From contig NZ_UWFA01000383.1 in the NCBI RefSeq assembly GCF_900601905.1, positions 62,001 to 126,000 of the forward strand: DNA of 64,000 nucleotides, in the 5' to 3' direction. A model generated the notes under the pieces. It was given only the letters and a program-made list of their open reading frames with translations. It had not been told where the DNA came from and did no database searches. This document shows, one piece after another, positions 1 to 8,373 of this stretch. Origin of the DNA: Pseudomonas viridiflava (GTDB lineage Bacteria > Pseudomonadota > Gammaproteobacteria > Pseudomonadales > Pseudomonadaceae). Every line of letters begins with the position of its first letter. The first letter of the stretch is position 1. The position numbers and the translations under genes are program-made.

Positions 1-249
1 CAGGTATTCCAGAGAACGGTTACTGCCCTGGCTCAACACCCAGCTCACCTTGCTCTGCGGCAGGGCCTTTTCCAGCCAGCCGAAATGCTTGAGCACCAGG
101 CTCACCGGCGAGTAATAGGCGTAATCGAGCTTCACCTCGGCGGGCGCAGATTCTGCGGCATAGGCCATTGGCTGGAGCCCGAGGGCCAGCACGCTGGCTC
201 CGATCAGCAGCTTGACGCGGGTAAACGAGAACAGGGTTTTTACGTTCAT
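1..249 (-). CDS. Sulfonate ABC transporter substrate-binding protein (N-terminal part, runs off the window)
   Basis: The first 83 codons are visible and the rest lies beyond the left edge. The product begins with a cleavable signal peptide (MNVKTLFSFTRVKLLIGASV, ending near AYAAES). It continues with a segment typical of SsuA/TauA-like periplasmic proteins that bind aliphatic sulfonates (LDYAYYSPVSLVLKHFGWLE). In this family the protein captures sulfonates in the periplasm and delivers them to an SsuBC-type permease and ATPase. It follows the LLM monooxygenase gene on the same strand, separated by about 345 bases that carry a REP-like repeat. A second, different binding protein of the same family lies at 4264-5193, so the locus is rich in organosulfur uptake genes. 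The exact ligand cannot be read from this fragment. Confidence 0.8.
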   Translation of the reverse strand, partial: MNVKTLFSFTRVKLLIGASVLALGLQPMAYAAESAPAEVKLDYAYYSPVSLVLKHFGWLEKALPQSKVSWVLSQGSNRSLEYL

Positions 250-593
250 GGAACGGCTCCAGGCGAGGCGGTGCATTAGGTTTTGCTTATTCAGAAAATG
301 CCAGTTAGCGGCGTCATTAGCTGCCTGAAAGGAATATTGCAGGCTCTGTGCCAACCAGCAGCGTGGCGGGATACGCGGTCTGAAACGCCGGGAGTGCGGG
401 GTTTGTTGTTGGTGGGCGAACAGAGTGTTGAATGGCTGTTGCTGGGTGAACAGGGGGCGAGGTGCGTCCTGGCTGCACACCGCTGTCGGGCTTTAGTCGG
501 GAGGCCGCCGGCCCGTCACTGCACCTGTGTCGTCAGGGCCGCCGCCTTCCCGGTTGAAGCCGGTCCCACGCTCGCCAATAACTGGCGAATGAA
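250..593. repeat. Intergenic stretch with a degenerate REPIN
   Basis: No convincing gene is seen in this 344-base gap. At about 482-569 there is a decayed inverted pair of REP sequences: a GGGCTTTAGTCGGGAG arm and a CTTCCCGGTTGAAGCCGG arm followed by TCCCAC. It resembles the better preserved 85-90 bp REP pairs elsewhere in the window. It may form a hairpin after the monooxygenase gene. Confidence 0.6.
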
Positions 594-1682
594 TCAGGCG
601 ACTTGTTCCCGAGCTTCGCGCTCGCGCCTGGCCACCAGCTCGCGGGTCAGCGGGATGAGTTTTTTGCCGTAGTCGATGGCGTCGTCCAGCGGGTCAAAGC
701 CACGAATCAGGAAGGTGGTGATGCCCAGGTCGTAGTAATCCAGCAGCGCTTCGGCCACCTGCTCCGCAGTACCGACCAGTGACGTGGAGTTACCTTGTGC
801 GCCCAGTAATCCGGCGATGCCGGTCCAAAGGCGCTTGTCCAGGCGCGAACCCTGCGCGGCCGCTGCCAGCAGACGACGCGAGCCTTCGTTGGGCGGCTCG
901 CTCCGCACGAAACCATTACTTTCGGCGATCGTCCTGGCGCGTTCCAGAATGCTCTCGGCGCGGGCCCAGGCTTGCTCTTCGGTGTCCGCGAGGATCGGCC
1001 GCAATGACAGGCTGAAGCGTACGGTCCGGCCATGTCTGGCGGCCTCGGCGCGTACCTCTTTGACCACCGCGCGCACCTGGTCGTAGGTCTCGCCCCACAG
1101 CGCGTAGACGTCGGCATGCTTGCCCGCCACTTTGATGGCTGCTGGAGAAGAACCGCCGAAATACACCGGAATGTGCGGTTGCTGCGGGGATTTGACCAGT
1201 GAGTGCGCCCCCTCGAACTGGTAGTACTCGCCCTGATGATCAAAAGGTGTGTCGCTGGTCCATTCCTGACGCACGACATTCAGATATTCGTCGGTACGTG
1301 CGTAACGCTGGTCCTTGCCGAGATGGCTGCCGTCGGCACGCAGCTCCTTGTCGTCGCCACCGGTGATGATGTGGATCGCGGTGCGTCCGCCATTGAACAC
1401 ATCCAGCGTCGCAAACTGCCGGGCTGCGACGGTAGGCGAGATGAAGCCAGGACGGTGAGCAATGAGGAATTTCAGTGTGGTCGTTACGCTGCTGGCATGC
1501 GCCGCGACGAAGGCACTGTCCGGGCTATTGGAGTGGTAGGCCACCAGAGCACGATCAAAGCCTGCTTCTTCATGGGCCCTGGCGACCTTGGCAACATAGT
1601 CGGGCTGGATGCTGGGGCCGCTGCGCGGGTGGATTTCCGAGCCCGGTTGGGTCGCGATGTAGCCGATGAATTCGATGCTCAT
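594..1682 (-). CDS. LLM-class FMNH2-dependent monooxygenase (alkanesulfonate monooxygenase-like)
   Basis: A 362-residue luciferase-like flavin-dependent monooxygenase related to SsuD. Members use FMNH2 and O2 to cleave C-S bonds of organosulfonates, releasing sulfite for growth without sulfate. Visible family features are the N-terminal strand MSIEFIGYIATQPGSEIHPR, the RPGFISPTVAARQFATLDVF segment, the FNGGRTAIHIITGGDDKE flavin-site region and the YFGGSSPAAIKVAGKHADVYALWGE segment of SsuD relatives. The start at 1682 has an AGGAG Shine-Dalgarno. Earlier in-frame codons add 25 residues without family similarity. The gene lies upstream of a sulfonate-binding protein on the same strand. Which sulfonate is oxidised is unknown, and no flavin reductase partner is seen beside it. 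Confidence 0.85.
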   Translation of the reverse strand: MSIEFIGYIATQPGSEIHPRSGPSIQPDYVAKVARAHEEAGFDRALVAYHSNSPDSAFVAAHASSVTTTLKFLIAHRPGFISPTVAARQFATLDVFNGGRTAIHIITGGDDKELRADGSHLGKDQRYARTDEYLNVVRQEWTSDTPFDHQGEYYQFEGAHSLVKSPQQPHIPVYFGGSSPAAIKVAGKHADVYALWGETYDQVRAVVKEVRAEAARHGRTVRFSLSLRPILADTEEQAWARAESILERARTIAESNGFVRSEPPNEGSRRLLAAAAQGSRLDKRLWTGIAGLLGAQGNSTSLVGTAEQVAEALLDYYDLGITTFLIRGFDPLDDAIDYGKKLIPLTRELVARREREAREQVA

Positions 1683-1851
1683 GAACAGCTCCTGCTTGTA
1701 GTCATGCCAGATGAGGTGGACGCATTCCAGAGGCGTCCTGGTCCGTCCTTGCAACATATGGCGATAGAAGCGAGCTGTGAAATTCTATTTTGGCCTAACG
1801 ATATTATAAAAATATTGCATGTAATGGCGGCTGCTTGATACCGCCGCTTTG

Positions 1852-1893
1852 CCTGTTGCCTGTTGCCTGTTGCCTGTTGCCTGTTGCCTGTTG
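1852..1893. repeat. Six tandem copies of a 7-bp repeat (CCTGTTG)
   Basis: Six perfect head-to-tail copies of CCTGTTG occupy 42 bases between the divergent monooxygenase (start 1682) and TonB receptor (start about 2143). The copies are identical. That pattern is expected of a simple-sequence tract able to change length by slippage. It lies about 170 bases upstream of the monooxygenase start and about 250 bases upstream of the receptor start. Confidence 0.95.
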
Positions 1894-2080
1894 CCGGTGC
1901 AGGCGGCGTAGGAACCTGATCCGCTTGCCAGCGGTATTGCCCTGGGGGCCGAGGCTGTCGGGCAATGTCCATATTCCATTGCCCAAGGCTTTGGCTCAGG
2001 GGTTGGCAAAGGGTGTGTAATATAGATGAAACACTTTGACACAATCCATCAAGGGAACTTTAAAGGAATGATTAACGCTA

Positions 2081-2099
2081 GCTAATAGCAATCATTATT
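2081..2099 (+). promoter_or_regulatory. Fur-box-like operator
   Basis: GCTAATAGCAATCATTATT matches the 19-bp Fur consensus GATAATGATAATCATTATC at 14 positions, including an unbroken AATCATTAT. It lies about 45 bases before the TonB receptor start, where a Fur repressor would block the promoter under iron sufficiency. Binding is predicted, not shown. Confidence 0.6.
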
Positions 2100-2142
2100 A
2101 TTCGCGGCGCTTCAACACCTCTCCCTTTTGGATGCGCTTCAG

Positions 2143-4245
2143 ATGTCTGTTCTTTTGCGTTTTACGCCTGCCGCACTTGGTTTTTGCTCGCTGCTCACAG
2201 CCAGCCCCAGTCAGGCCGCCACGGTTCTGCCGGAAATCTCGATCAACGCCCAGACTCAGACCCAGGCCGACAACGACGATCCCCGCGTCAAGGAAACCAG
2301 TACGGCAACCCGTACCGCCACCCCGGTGCGCTACGTGCCCCAGGCCATTGACTCGACTAAAACCTCTCACAGCGCTGATTACGGGATCTACGACCTGGGC
2401 ACTGCCCTGAGCGGGATTCCCAATGTTAGCAGCGGCGCGGACACGCGCTTCGACAGCCTGCGCATTCGTGGTTTCGACGCCAGCAATGACTTTTACCTGG
2501 ATGGCATCCGAGACGACAGTCAGTACATTCGCGACCTGCACAACATCGAACGCATCGAAGTGCTCAAAGGCCCGGCCGCTGTGCTGTATGGTCGCGGCAG
2601 CCAGGGCGGGATCGTCAATCGGGTCAGCAAGCTGCCGCAAGCGGGGCGCCGATCGAGCATTGAAGCCCAGGGCGGCAGCGAGGATTTGCGCAGCCTGTAT
2701 GCCGATCTCAGCACCGACCCCAGTGACACCGTCAGCCTGCGTTTGAACATGGGCAACATGGACCACAACAGTTTTCGCGACGGCGTCAGTGGCAGTCGGC
2801 AGTTGTTTGCGCCGTCCATGAGCTGGCAACTGACCCCCGACCTGAACTGGCTGGTGCAATACGAATACAGCCGCTACAACCGCACCCCGGACCGCGGCGT
2901 GCCGGGTGTCGGCGGCAGGCCAGCCGATGTGGGTCGCGATACGGTTTATGGCAGCAACCACGATTTCATCGATGACAAGACTCAATCGCTGCGCTCGAAA
3001 CTCAGCTACGAGCTCAATGCCGACTGGCAGTTGCGCCATACCCTGGGGGTTTTCAAGCTCGACAGCGATTTCGACAACACTTACCTGACCGGCTACGTCC
3101 CGGCCAGCAACAGCGTTACGCGTCAGCACTGGCAGCAGGACCTGACCACCCGCAATGTGTTCAATAACCTTGAGCTCGAAGGCGCACTGGAAACCTTCGG
3201 CCTCGAGCACCGTCTGCTGACCGGCGTCGAAATCGGCAGTCAGCGTCGCGATCCCAAGCTGTACACCGCTGCAACCTCGGGCGCGGGCTTTTCTGCCGTG
3301 CCCTCCCAGAACCTGTATTTCCCCAACCGTGACCTGCGCCACACCGGGCGCATGCAGGTCTCAAGCGATGCCCATACGGAAGTCGAAAGCCGCGCCTTGT
3401 ACGTGCAAGATCAGTTGCGCCTGAACGATCAATGGCAGTTGCTGGCAGGTTTGCGTTACGACACTTTCGACATCGAATCCACCAACCGCCTGCGAGGCAT
3501 GACCGAGGACCGCGACAGCCACAGCACCAGCCCCCGCGTGGGTGTGGTCTGGACCCCGCTGGCCGATCATTCGTTTTACGCCTCATGGACCAAGACCTTT
3601 TCTCCGGCCGGTGGCGGGCTGATCGGCATTACCCCTGGTGCGGCGGGCAACGTCAACGATCTGAGCCCCGAACTGACCAAACAGAAGGAAATCGGCGTCA
3701 AGAGTGACTGGCTGGATGAACGCTTCAGCACCACCTTCGCGATCTACGAACTGGAACTCTACAACCGCCGCACCAGCGATCCCAATGACCCGACCATCAC
3801 GCTGCTCAGCGGGCTGCAGCGCTCCCGGGGTATCGAGCTGACCGGCACCGGCAAGATCGTCGGCAACTGGTATGTGCGCGGTGGCGTCGGGGTGCAGGAC
3901 GCTACTGTGGAAAAGGACAACAACGGGTTTGAAGGCAAGCGCATCAACAACGTCGCCAAGCACAACGGAAGTCTGTTCCTGACCTGGAAACCGGACCTGG
4001 GCTGGTACGCCGAAACCGGTATTACCCTGGTCGGGCAGCGTTATGCCGACAACCTGAACACCACTGTTCTGCCAGGCTACGGGCGCTGGGATGCGTTGGC
4101 CGGGTTCCGGCAGAAGGACTGGGACCTGCGCGCAGCACTGGGCAACATCACCGACCAGATCTATTACTCCTCGGCAACCAGCGCTGCCCAGATCCAGCCC
4201 GGCGCACCGCGCAATCTGGTGGTCACCGGGACATACAGTTTTTGA
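2143..4245 (+). CDS. TonB-dependent outer-membrane receptor (catecholate-siderophore Fiu-like)
   Basis: About 700 residues, the usual size for a TonB-dependent siderophore receptor. A signal peptide ends near SPSQA|ATV. A plug domain follows with SLRIRGFDASNDFYLDGIRD and the conserved RIEVLKGPAAVLYGRGSQGG motif. A 22-strand barrel ends in the aromatic C-terminus VTGTYSF. Such receptors import ferric siderophores, or sometimes other ligands, using TonB-ExbBD energy. A Fur-like box lies just upstream, which supports iron regulation. The flanking sulfonate-binding protein and monooxygenase leave open an organosulfur ligand. ATG at 2143 was chosen because it gives a clean signal peptide. An in-frame TTG at 2128 is the alternative. 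It is convergent with the next gene, with only 18 bases between. Confidence 0.9.
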   Translation: MSVLLRFTPAALGFCSLLTASPSQAATVLPEISINAQTQTQADNDDPRVKETSTATRTATPVRYVPQAIDSTKTSHSADYGIYDLGTALSGIPNVSSGADTRFDSLRIRGFDASNDFYLDGIRDDSQYIRDLHNIERIEVLKGPAAVLYGRGSQGGIVNRVSKLPQAGRRSSIEAQGGSEDLRSLYADLSTDPSDTVSLRLNMGNMDHNSFRDGVSGSRQLFAPSMSWQLTPDLNWLVQYEYSRYNRTPDRGVPGVGGRPADVGRDTVYGSNHDFIDDKTQSLRSKLSYELNADWQLRHTLGVFKLDSDFDNTYLTGYVPASNSVTRQHWQQDLTTRNVFNNLELEGALETFGLEHRLLTGVEIGSQRRDPKLYTAATSGAGFSAVPSQNLYFPNRDLRHTGRMQVSSDAHTEVESRALYVQDQLRLNDQWQLLAGLRYDTFDIESTNRLRGMTEDRDSHSTSPRVGVVWTPLADHSFYASWTKTFSPAGGGLIGITPGAAGNVNDLSPELTKQKEIGVKSDWLDERFSTTFAIYELELYNRRTSDPNDPTITLLSGLQRSRGIELTGTGKIVGNWYVRGGVGVQDATVEKDNNGFEGKRINNVAKHNGSLFLTWKPDLGWYAETGITLVGQRYADNLNTTVLPGYGRWDALAGFRQKDWDLRAALGNITDQIYYSSATSAAQIQPGAPRNLVVTGTYSF

Positions 4246-4263
4246 AGGACTGTATAGGATGAC

Positions 4264-5193
4264 TCAGTTCCAGACCGAGTCGGCCACCTTGATCGGCTTG
4301 GGCAGCAGCTTGTTCTGATAGAACAGGTCCGCTGTCGCCTGTTGCGCGGCAATGATGCTGGCGTCAATCGGCAGGATCGGCGACGGCGGGCGGTTATCCA
4401 GATAGAGCTCGATCACGGTCTGCGGCAAGCCCATGGTGCGGGTCAGAATGTCGATGCTCCGTTGGCGCTGGCTGCGGGTCTGGGCTTCGGCGGCGGTCAG
4501 CTCATCGAGCAGCGCATGGATGAAGGCCGGGTTTTGCCTGGCGTAGTCGCGACGGGCACTGTAGATCGGGCCTGACAAGCCCAACCCGGTGCCGTCGGCG
4601 AGCAGCCGGCTGCGACCTTCGAGCAAGGCCAGCGAGGCATAAGGGTCCCAGATCGCCCAGGCATCCACGCCGCCTTGTTCGAACGCAGCCCGGGCATCGG
4701 CGGGGCTGAGATAGATCGGCTGGATGTCCTTGATGCTCAACCCGGCCTTGTTCAACGCGCGCAGCAACAGGTTGTTGGAACTGGAGCCTTTCTGGAAGGC
4801 GACCTTCTTGCCCTTGAGGTCGGCAACGCTTTGCAGCGGGCTGTCTTTGGCGACCAGGATGGTTTCCGCTGCGGGCTTGGCCGGTTCAGCGCCGATGTAC
4901 ACCAGATCAGCCCCGGCGGCCTGGGCAAACAGCGGCGGGATATCCCCCGTCGAACCGACGTCCAGCGCGCCGATGTTCAGGGCTTCGAGCATCTGCGGCC
5001 CGGCAGGAAATTCGATCCACTGCACTTTGGTGGCAGCGAAGCGTTTTTCCAGCAGGCCTTGTTCCTTGGCAATCACCAGCGCGATGGAGCCTTTCTGGTA
5101 GCCGACGCGCAGCGTCTGCGGGTCCGCCGCAAGCGCGGAGTGTGCCGATGCCAGGCTCAACAGCGTGGCGAGCAGGAGTGCGATGGGTTTCAT
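4264..5193 (-). CDS. Aliphatic sulfonate ABC transporter substrate-binding protein (SsuA family)
   Basis: A complete 309-residue periplasmic binding protein. The signal peptide ends near SALAAD. It is followed by RVGYQKGSIALVIAKEQGLL, the GPQMLEALNIGALDVGSTGD pattern and AFQKGSSSNNLLLRAL, all typical of SsuA-like proteins. The family binds alkanesulfonates for an inner-membrane SsuBC permease. No permease or ATPase gene is next to it here, so it may feed a transporter encoded elsewhere or beyond the left edge. It is followed upstream on the same strand by an aldo/keto reductase, with about 80 bases between. It converges on the TonB receptor gene. Confidence 0.9.
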   Translation of the reverse strand: MKPIALLLATLLSLASAHSALAADPQTLRVGYQKGSIALVIAKEQGLLEKRFAATKVQWIEFPAGPQMLEALNIGALDVGSTGDIPPLFAQAAGADLVYIGAEPAKPAAETILVAKDSPLQSVADLKGKKVAFQKGSSSNNLLLRALNKAGLSIKDIQPIYLSPADARAAFEQGGVDAWAIWDPYASLALLEGRSRLLADGTGLGLSGPIYSARRDYARQNPAFIHALLDELTAAEAQTRSQRQRSIDILTRTMGLPQTVIELYLDNRPPSPILPIDASIIAAQQATADLFYQNKLLPKPIKVADSVWN

Positions 5194-5272
5194 GTGAATA
5201 CATCCTGATCGGTTGAATACGAGCCGCTGTACGCGCGCGCTTGCCGGTGATGTTGACTGTTCGACTGGTTTT

Positions 5273-6310
5273 TCACTCGGCCAACGACGGTTTTTCCCAC
5301 AGGTTGATCCCTCCTTCCTGGGCGAAGCGGTCGATTTCGCTCAGTTCTTCCTGGCTGAATTCGAGATTTTTCAGGGCCTCGACGTTTTCGATGATCTGCT
5401 CCGGACGACTGGCGCCAATCAGGGCCGAGGTCACACGCGGGTCGCGCAAGGTCCAGGCCAGGGCCATTTGGGCCAGGCTCTGGCCCCGTCGCCGGGCGAT
5501 TTCATTCAGGGCCCGGACATGGGCGAGATTGGCTTCGGACAAATGCGAAGCCTGTAACGAACCGCCGCCGGGGCGATTGACCCGTGCGTCCTGGGGTACG
5601 CCGTTGAGGTATTTGTCGGTCAGCAAACCCTGAGCCAGAGCGGTAAAGACGATCACTCCGGCGCCCAGTTCGTCAGTGGTGTCCAACAGGTCTTTTTCGA
5701 CCCAGCGGTTGAGCAGGTTGTAAGCCGGTTGGTGGATCAGCAGGGGCACGTTCCAGGCCTTGAGCAGGGTGGCCATTTCCCGGGTCTTGGCTCCGGAGTA
5801 AGAGGAGATCCCGATGTACAGCGCCTTGCCCTGCTGCACGGCGGTGGCCAGGGCGCTGGCCGTCTCTTCCAGTGGCGTGTCCGGATCGAAGCGGTGCGAG
5901 TAGAAGATATCCACGTAGTCCAGGCCCATCCGTGCAAGGCTCTGATCAAGACTGGCCAGCACATATTTACGCGAGCCGCCGCCCTGACCGTAAGGCCCCG
6001 GCCACATGTCCCAACCGGCTTTGGTGGAGATGATCAGCTCGTCGCGATAGGACTGGAAATCCTCGCGCAGCAGCCGCCCGAAATTGGTTTCGGCGCTGCC
6101 ATAGGGCGGGCCGTAGTTGTTGGCCAGGTCAAAGTGGTTGATGCCCAGGTCGAACGCCGTGCGCAGCATGGCCCGCTGGGTCTGTATGGGTGTGCTGTCG
6201 CCAAAGTTGTGCCACAGGCCCAATGACAGCGCAGGCAAGACCAGCCCGCTGCGGCCGGTGCGGCGATAAGGGATTTGCTCGTAGCGGTTTGCGGCAGCGG
6301 TATAAGTCAT
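5273..6310 (-). CDS. Aldo/keto reductase, L-glyceraldehyde 3-phosphate reductase-like (YghZ/Gpr family)
   Basis: A 345-residue NADPH-dependent aldo/keto reductase with a TIM-barrel fold, the length of E. coli YghZ. The catalytic tetrad is visible: Asp and Tyr in HFDLANNYGPPYGSAE, Lys in IISTKAGWDMWPGPYG, and His in DIFYSHRFDPDTPLEE. The WPGPYGQGGGSRKYVLASLD stretch and the C-terminal NADP-binding ALIGASRPEQIIEN are strongly YghZ-like. YghZ reduces L-glyceraldehyde 3-phosphate and methylglyoxal, a detoxification role. The physiological substrate here is not fixed by sequence. The neighbouring sulfonate-binding gene on the same strand suggests possible co-transcription. Confidence 0.88.
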   Translation of the reverse strand: MTYTAAANRYEQIPYRRTGRSGLVLPALSLGLWHNFGDSTPIQTQRAMLRTAFDLGINHFDLANNYGPPYGSAETNFGRLLREDFQSYRDELIISTKAGWDMWPGPYGQGGGSRKYVLASLDQSLARMGLDYVDIFYSHRFDPDTPLEETASALATAVQQGKALYIGISSYSGAKTREMATLLKAWNVPLLIHQPAYNLLNRWVEKDLLDTTDELGAGVIVFTALAQGLLTDKYLNGVPQDARVNRPGGGSLQASHLSEANLAHVRALNEIARRRGQSLAQMALAWTLRDPRVTSALIGASRPEQIIENVEALKNLEFSQEELSEIDRFAQEGGINLWEKPSLAE

Positions 6311-6340
6311 GGTCGGTCTCGGGCGGGAGTGTCAGTAGGG

Positions 6341-6580
6341 TCAGCAGGCGCAGGCCAGGACAAAGTGCTGGTTGATATTGTTGATTCGGGCACTGTCCCA
6401 GACCTGCTCAGCATAGGCGGAAAAATCATCGGGATGAGCACTGGCAGCGGCCGGTATCGGATTGGGCGCGAGGTTGTGTCGGGCATTCTTGAACACCAGC
6501 AGGTAACGATTGGCATTGCGCGCGCCTTCAGCCAGGTGCCGGACGTCATTAGCATAACCGTCAAGTGATGGGTTGAAGCG
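6341..6580 (-). pseudogene. Remnant of a dienelactone-hydrolase-like alpha/beta hydrolase (C-terminal part)
   Basis: The translation on the minus strand contains SLDGYANDVRHLAEG, then RYLLVFKNARHNLAPNPIP, then YAEQVWDSARINNINQHF. These match in order the C-terminal end of predicted dienelactone hydrolases of the alpha/beta fold, including the catalytic His of the NARHN motif. The nucleophile elbow and catalytic acid are absent. The open frame extends upstream to 6694, but that part does not look like the family. After QHF the sequence leaves the family and stops within a few residues. It therefore looks like the decayed tail of a lost gene, ending 31 bases from the aldo/keto reductase start. 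A functional mini-protein is unlikely. Confidence 0.65.
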
Positions 6581-6731
6581 TGACTCAGAAAACTTCGTTG
6601 TTTTTACAGGCTGTTCCTTTGACATGGGGCCGGCCTGTATTTTTCCTGACCACACTACCCTGTAGATACTCTGTTGGGGGAGCCCTAAAACCATGAATAT
6701 CCAGCAGCGGCGGCGACGCTAATTCACCTTT

Positions 6732-6772
6732 GCGCCCTTACGGCGCGTCACTTTTGTCTTGGAAAAAGTGAC
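6732..6772. repeat. Two adjacent short hairpins (GCGCC-CTTAC-GGCGC and GTCACTTTT..AAAAGTGAC)
   Basis: Two back-to-back inverted repeats occupy this stretch: a 5-bp stem with a CTTAC loop at 6732-6746, and a 9-bp stem at 6747-6755 pairing with 6764-6772. I believe similar sequence recurs in other Pseudomonas intergenic regions, from memory and unchecked. It lies between the hydrolase remnant and the efflux operon, in a stretch with no gene from 6581 to 6962. Confidence 0.6.
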
Positions 6773-6870
6773 CGGCCGTCAGGACGGAACCTGACTCAGC
6801 AGCGCCCGGATGCTGTTGTCGGCACTCAGTTCAAGGCTCCCCCCTGATTCGCCGAAGCAACAGACATACA

Positions 6871-6937
6871 AGGAGCTGCCGAAGGCTGCGAATAGCGGCG
6901 TGTCATGAGAACTGGTTCGCAGCCTTGGGCAGCTCCT
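6871..6937. repeat. REP inverted pair of the GGAGCTGCCGAAGGCTGCGAA class
   Basis: Near-perfect inverted arms AGGAGCTGCCGAAGGCTGCGAA (6871-6892) and TTCGCAGCCTTGGGCAGCTCCT (6916-6937) flank a short loop. The pair lies 26 bases after the efflux operon's last stop codon and could act as its transcript end. Confidence 0.8.
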
Positions 6938-6962
6938 AACGCAATCTGTCTGGCTTCACCCT

Positions 6963-8372
6963 TCAACCCTTCGGCCAACCGCCACCCAATGCCCGATACA
7001 GTCGAACCCGATCAATCGCCGCTGCCGTGGCGCTGTCCACCAGGGCGCTCTGGGTTTCCAGCAGCGCGCGTTGCACACCCAGCACGTTGATGAAGTCTGC
7101 CGCGCCCTGGGTATAGCGATCCCGGGCAGTGCTCAAGGCGATGTTGTTCTGGGTCACAGCTTCCATCAGCGCCGAGTGTCGTTGTTTTTGCGCGGCATAG
7201 TCGCTCATGGCGTTGTCCACTTCGTGCCAGGCACCGAGCACCACACGCTGATAATCAAGCGCCGCTTCCTGCTGTTGTTTTTTACGCAGCTCCAGGGTGC
7301 CCGTCAGGCGCCCACCCTGGAAAATCGGCAGATACAGAGTCGGCCCGTACGACCATTGCCGCGAACTCCAGCTGCCGATATCCGAACCATCCTTTGCCTG
7401 AGTCCCGAAGCTGGCGCCGAGGCTGATCCGGGGATAGAAGTCAGCCTGGGCAACGCCGATTTCGGCGGTGGCCTGGTGCAGTGCGGCTTCGCTCTGTTGA
7501 ATGTCCGGCCGCCGCTGCGCAAGCTCCGACGGCAAACCCAAGGGCACGTCCGGTGCCGGGTGAGGGATGCTTTTAGGTTCGATCAGTTCGGCGTTCAACG
7601 CCTGGGGCGGCGCAGCCAGCAGATAGCTCAGGGCGTTGATCAGGCGATCCCGCTCGGCGCCGAGTTCGGGAATCACCGCCTCGATGCTTGCCACCTGCGC
7701 CGCAGCATTGGAGGTGTCGAGGTTGGTGGTCACGCCATTCTCAAACCGGGCCTGGGTCAGCTGGCGACTTTGCCGGGCGATTTCCAGGTTCTGCCGCGCC
7801 ACGCCCAGCCTGGCCTGAATGCCGCGCAAGCGAATGTAATCGGTAGCGGTTTCAGCGGCGATGCTCAGCAGCACACCGTCACGCTGCGCCTGAGTCAGCT
7901 GGATCTGCGCGTCGGCGGCTTCGACATTGCGCGCCACATGGCCCCACAGATCGATCTCCCAACTGGCGTCCAGTGCGACGCTCCACAGTTCGAAAGGTGC
8001 CTGGCCCGATTCGCCGGACGGATCATTCAAACCCTCGGCGCTGTTGCGCGCCCGGCGATAGCTGCCGTTGGCCGCGACGCCGGGCAACTGCTGGCTGCCG
8101 GTGACCTGGCGCATGACGCGGCTCTGCTCCAGGCGATTGCTGGCCGCGCGCACGTCGAGATTGGCCTTGGCCGCGCGCTCCACCAGATCGGTCAACTGCG
8201 CATCGCCCAGTTGCTGCCACCATTGACTGTCGGCCGGGCTGCCCGGCGCCGTGCCCGCATGGGGCGAGGCTTGCCAGGTTGGCGGCAGTTGCGCTTGCGG
8301 GCGCTGGTAGTCGGGGCCGACCGAGCAGGCACCCAGGCTGAGCAGGGCGGCGAATAACAGACAATATTTCAT
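6963..8372 (-). CDS. Outer-membrane efflux lipoprotein (NodT/OprM family)
   Basis: A 469-residue outer-membrane channel of the TolC superfamily. It begins MKYCLLFAALLSLGACSVGPDY with a clear lipobox (LGAC), so it is probably acylated after signal peptidase II cleavage. The two repeated OEP domains contain heptad-rich helices, and the PLGLPSELAQRRPDIQQSEA motif marks the NodT family. It forms the outer-membrane duct for the adjacent membrane-fusion and MFS pump proteins. The start at 8372 is set by the lipobox. It lies just beyond the upstream gene's stop, so the three genes form one operon. A hairpin-forming REP pair follows the stop codon. Confidence 0.93.
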   Translation of the reverse strand: MKYCLLFAALLSLGACSVGPDYQRPQAQLPPTWQASPHAGTAPGSPADSQWWQQLGDAQLTDLVERAAKANLDVRAASNRLEQSRVMRQVTGSQQLPGVAANGSYRRARNSAEGLNDPSGESGQAPFELWSVALDASWEIDLWGHVARNVEAADAQIQLTQAQRDGVLLSIAAETATDYIRLRGIQARLGVARQNLEIARQSRQLTQARFENGVTTNLDTSNAAAQVASIEAVIPELGAERDRLINALSYLLAAPPQALNAELIEPKSIPHPAPDVPLGLPSELAQRRPDIQQSEAALHQATAEIGVAQADFYPRISLGASFGTQAKDGSDIGSWSSRQWSYGPTLYLPIFQGGRLTGTLELRKKQQQEAALDYQRVVLGAWHEVDNAMSDYAAQKQRHSALMEAVTQNNIALSTARDRYTQGAADFINVLGVQRALLETQSALVDSATAAAIDRVRLYRALGGGWPKG

Positions 8373-8373
8373 C

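Noticed and set aside
2098-3342. Long open frame (414 codons) on the minus strand inside the TonB receptor gene
   Set aside because: It is antisense to a clearly coding gene with complete family motifs. Its product is Val/Ala/Gln-rich without any recognisable domain, as expected from a reverse-frame shadow in GC-rich DNA.
7071-8357. 428-codon plus-strand open frame opposite the NodT channel gene
   Set aside because: Antisense to a gene with a clear lipobox and OEP motifs. The product is Arg/Gly/Gln-rich and unrecognised.
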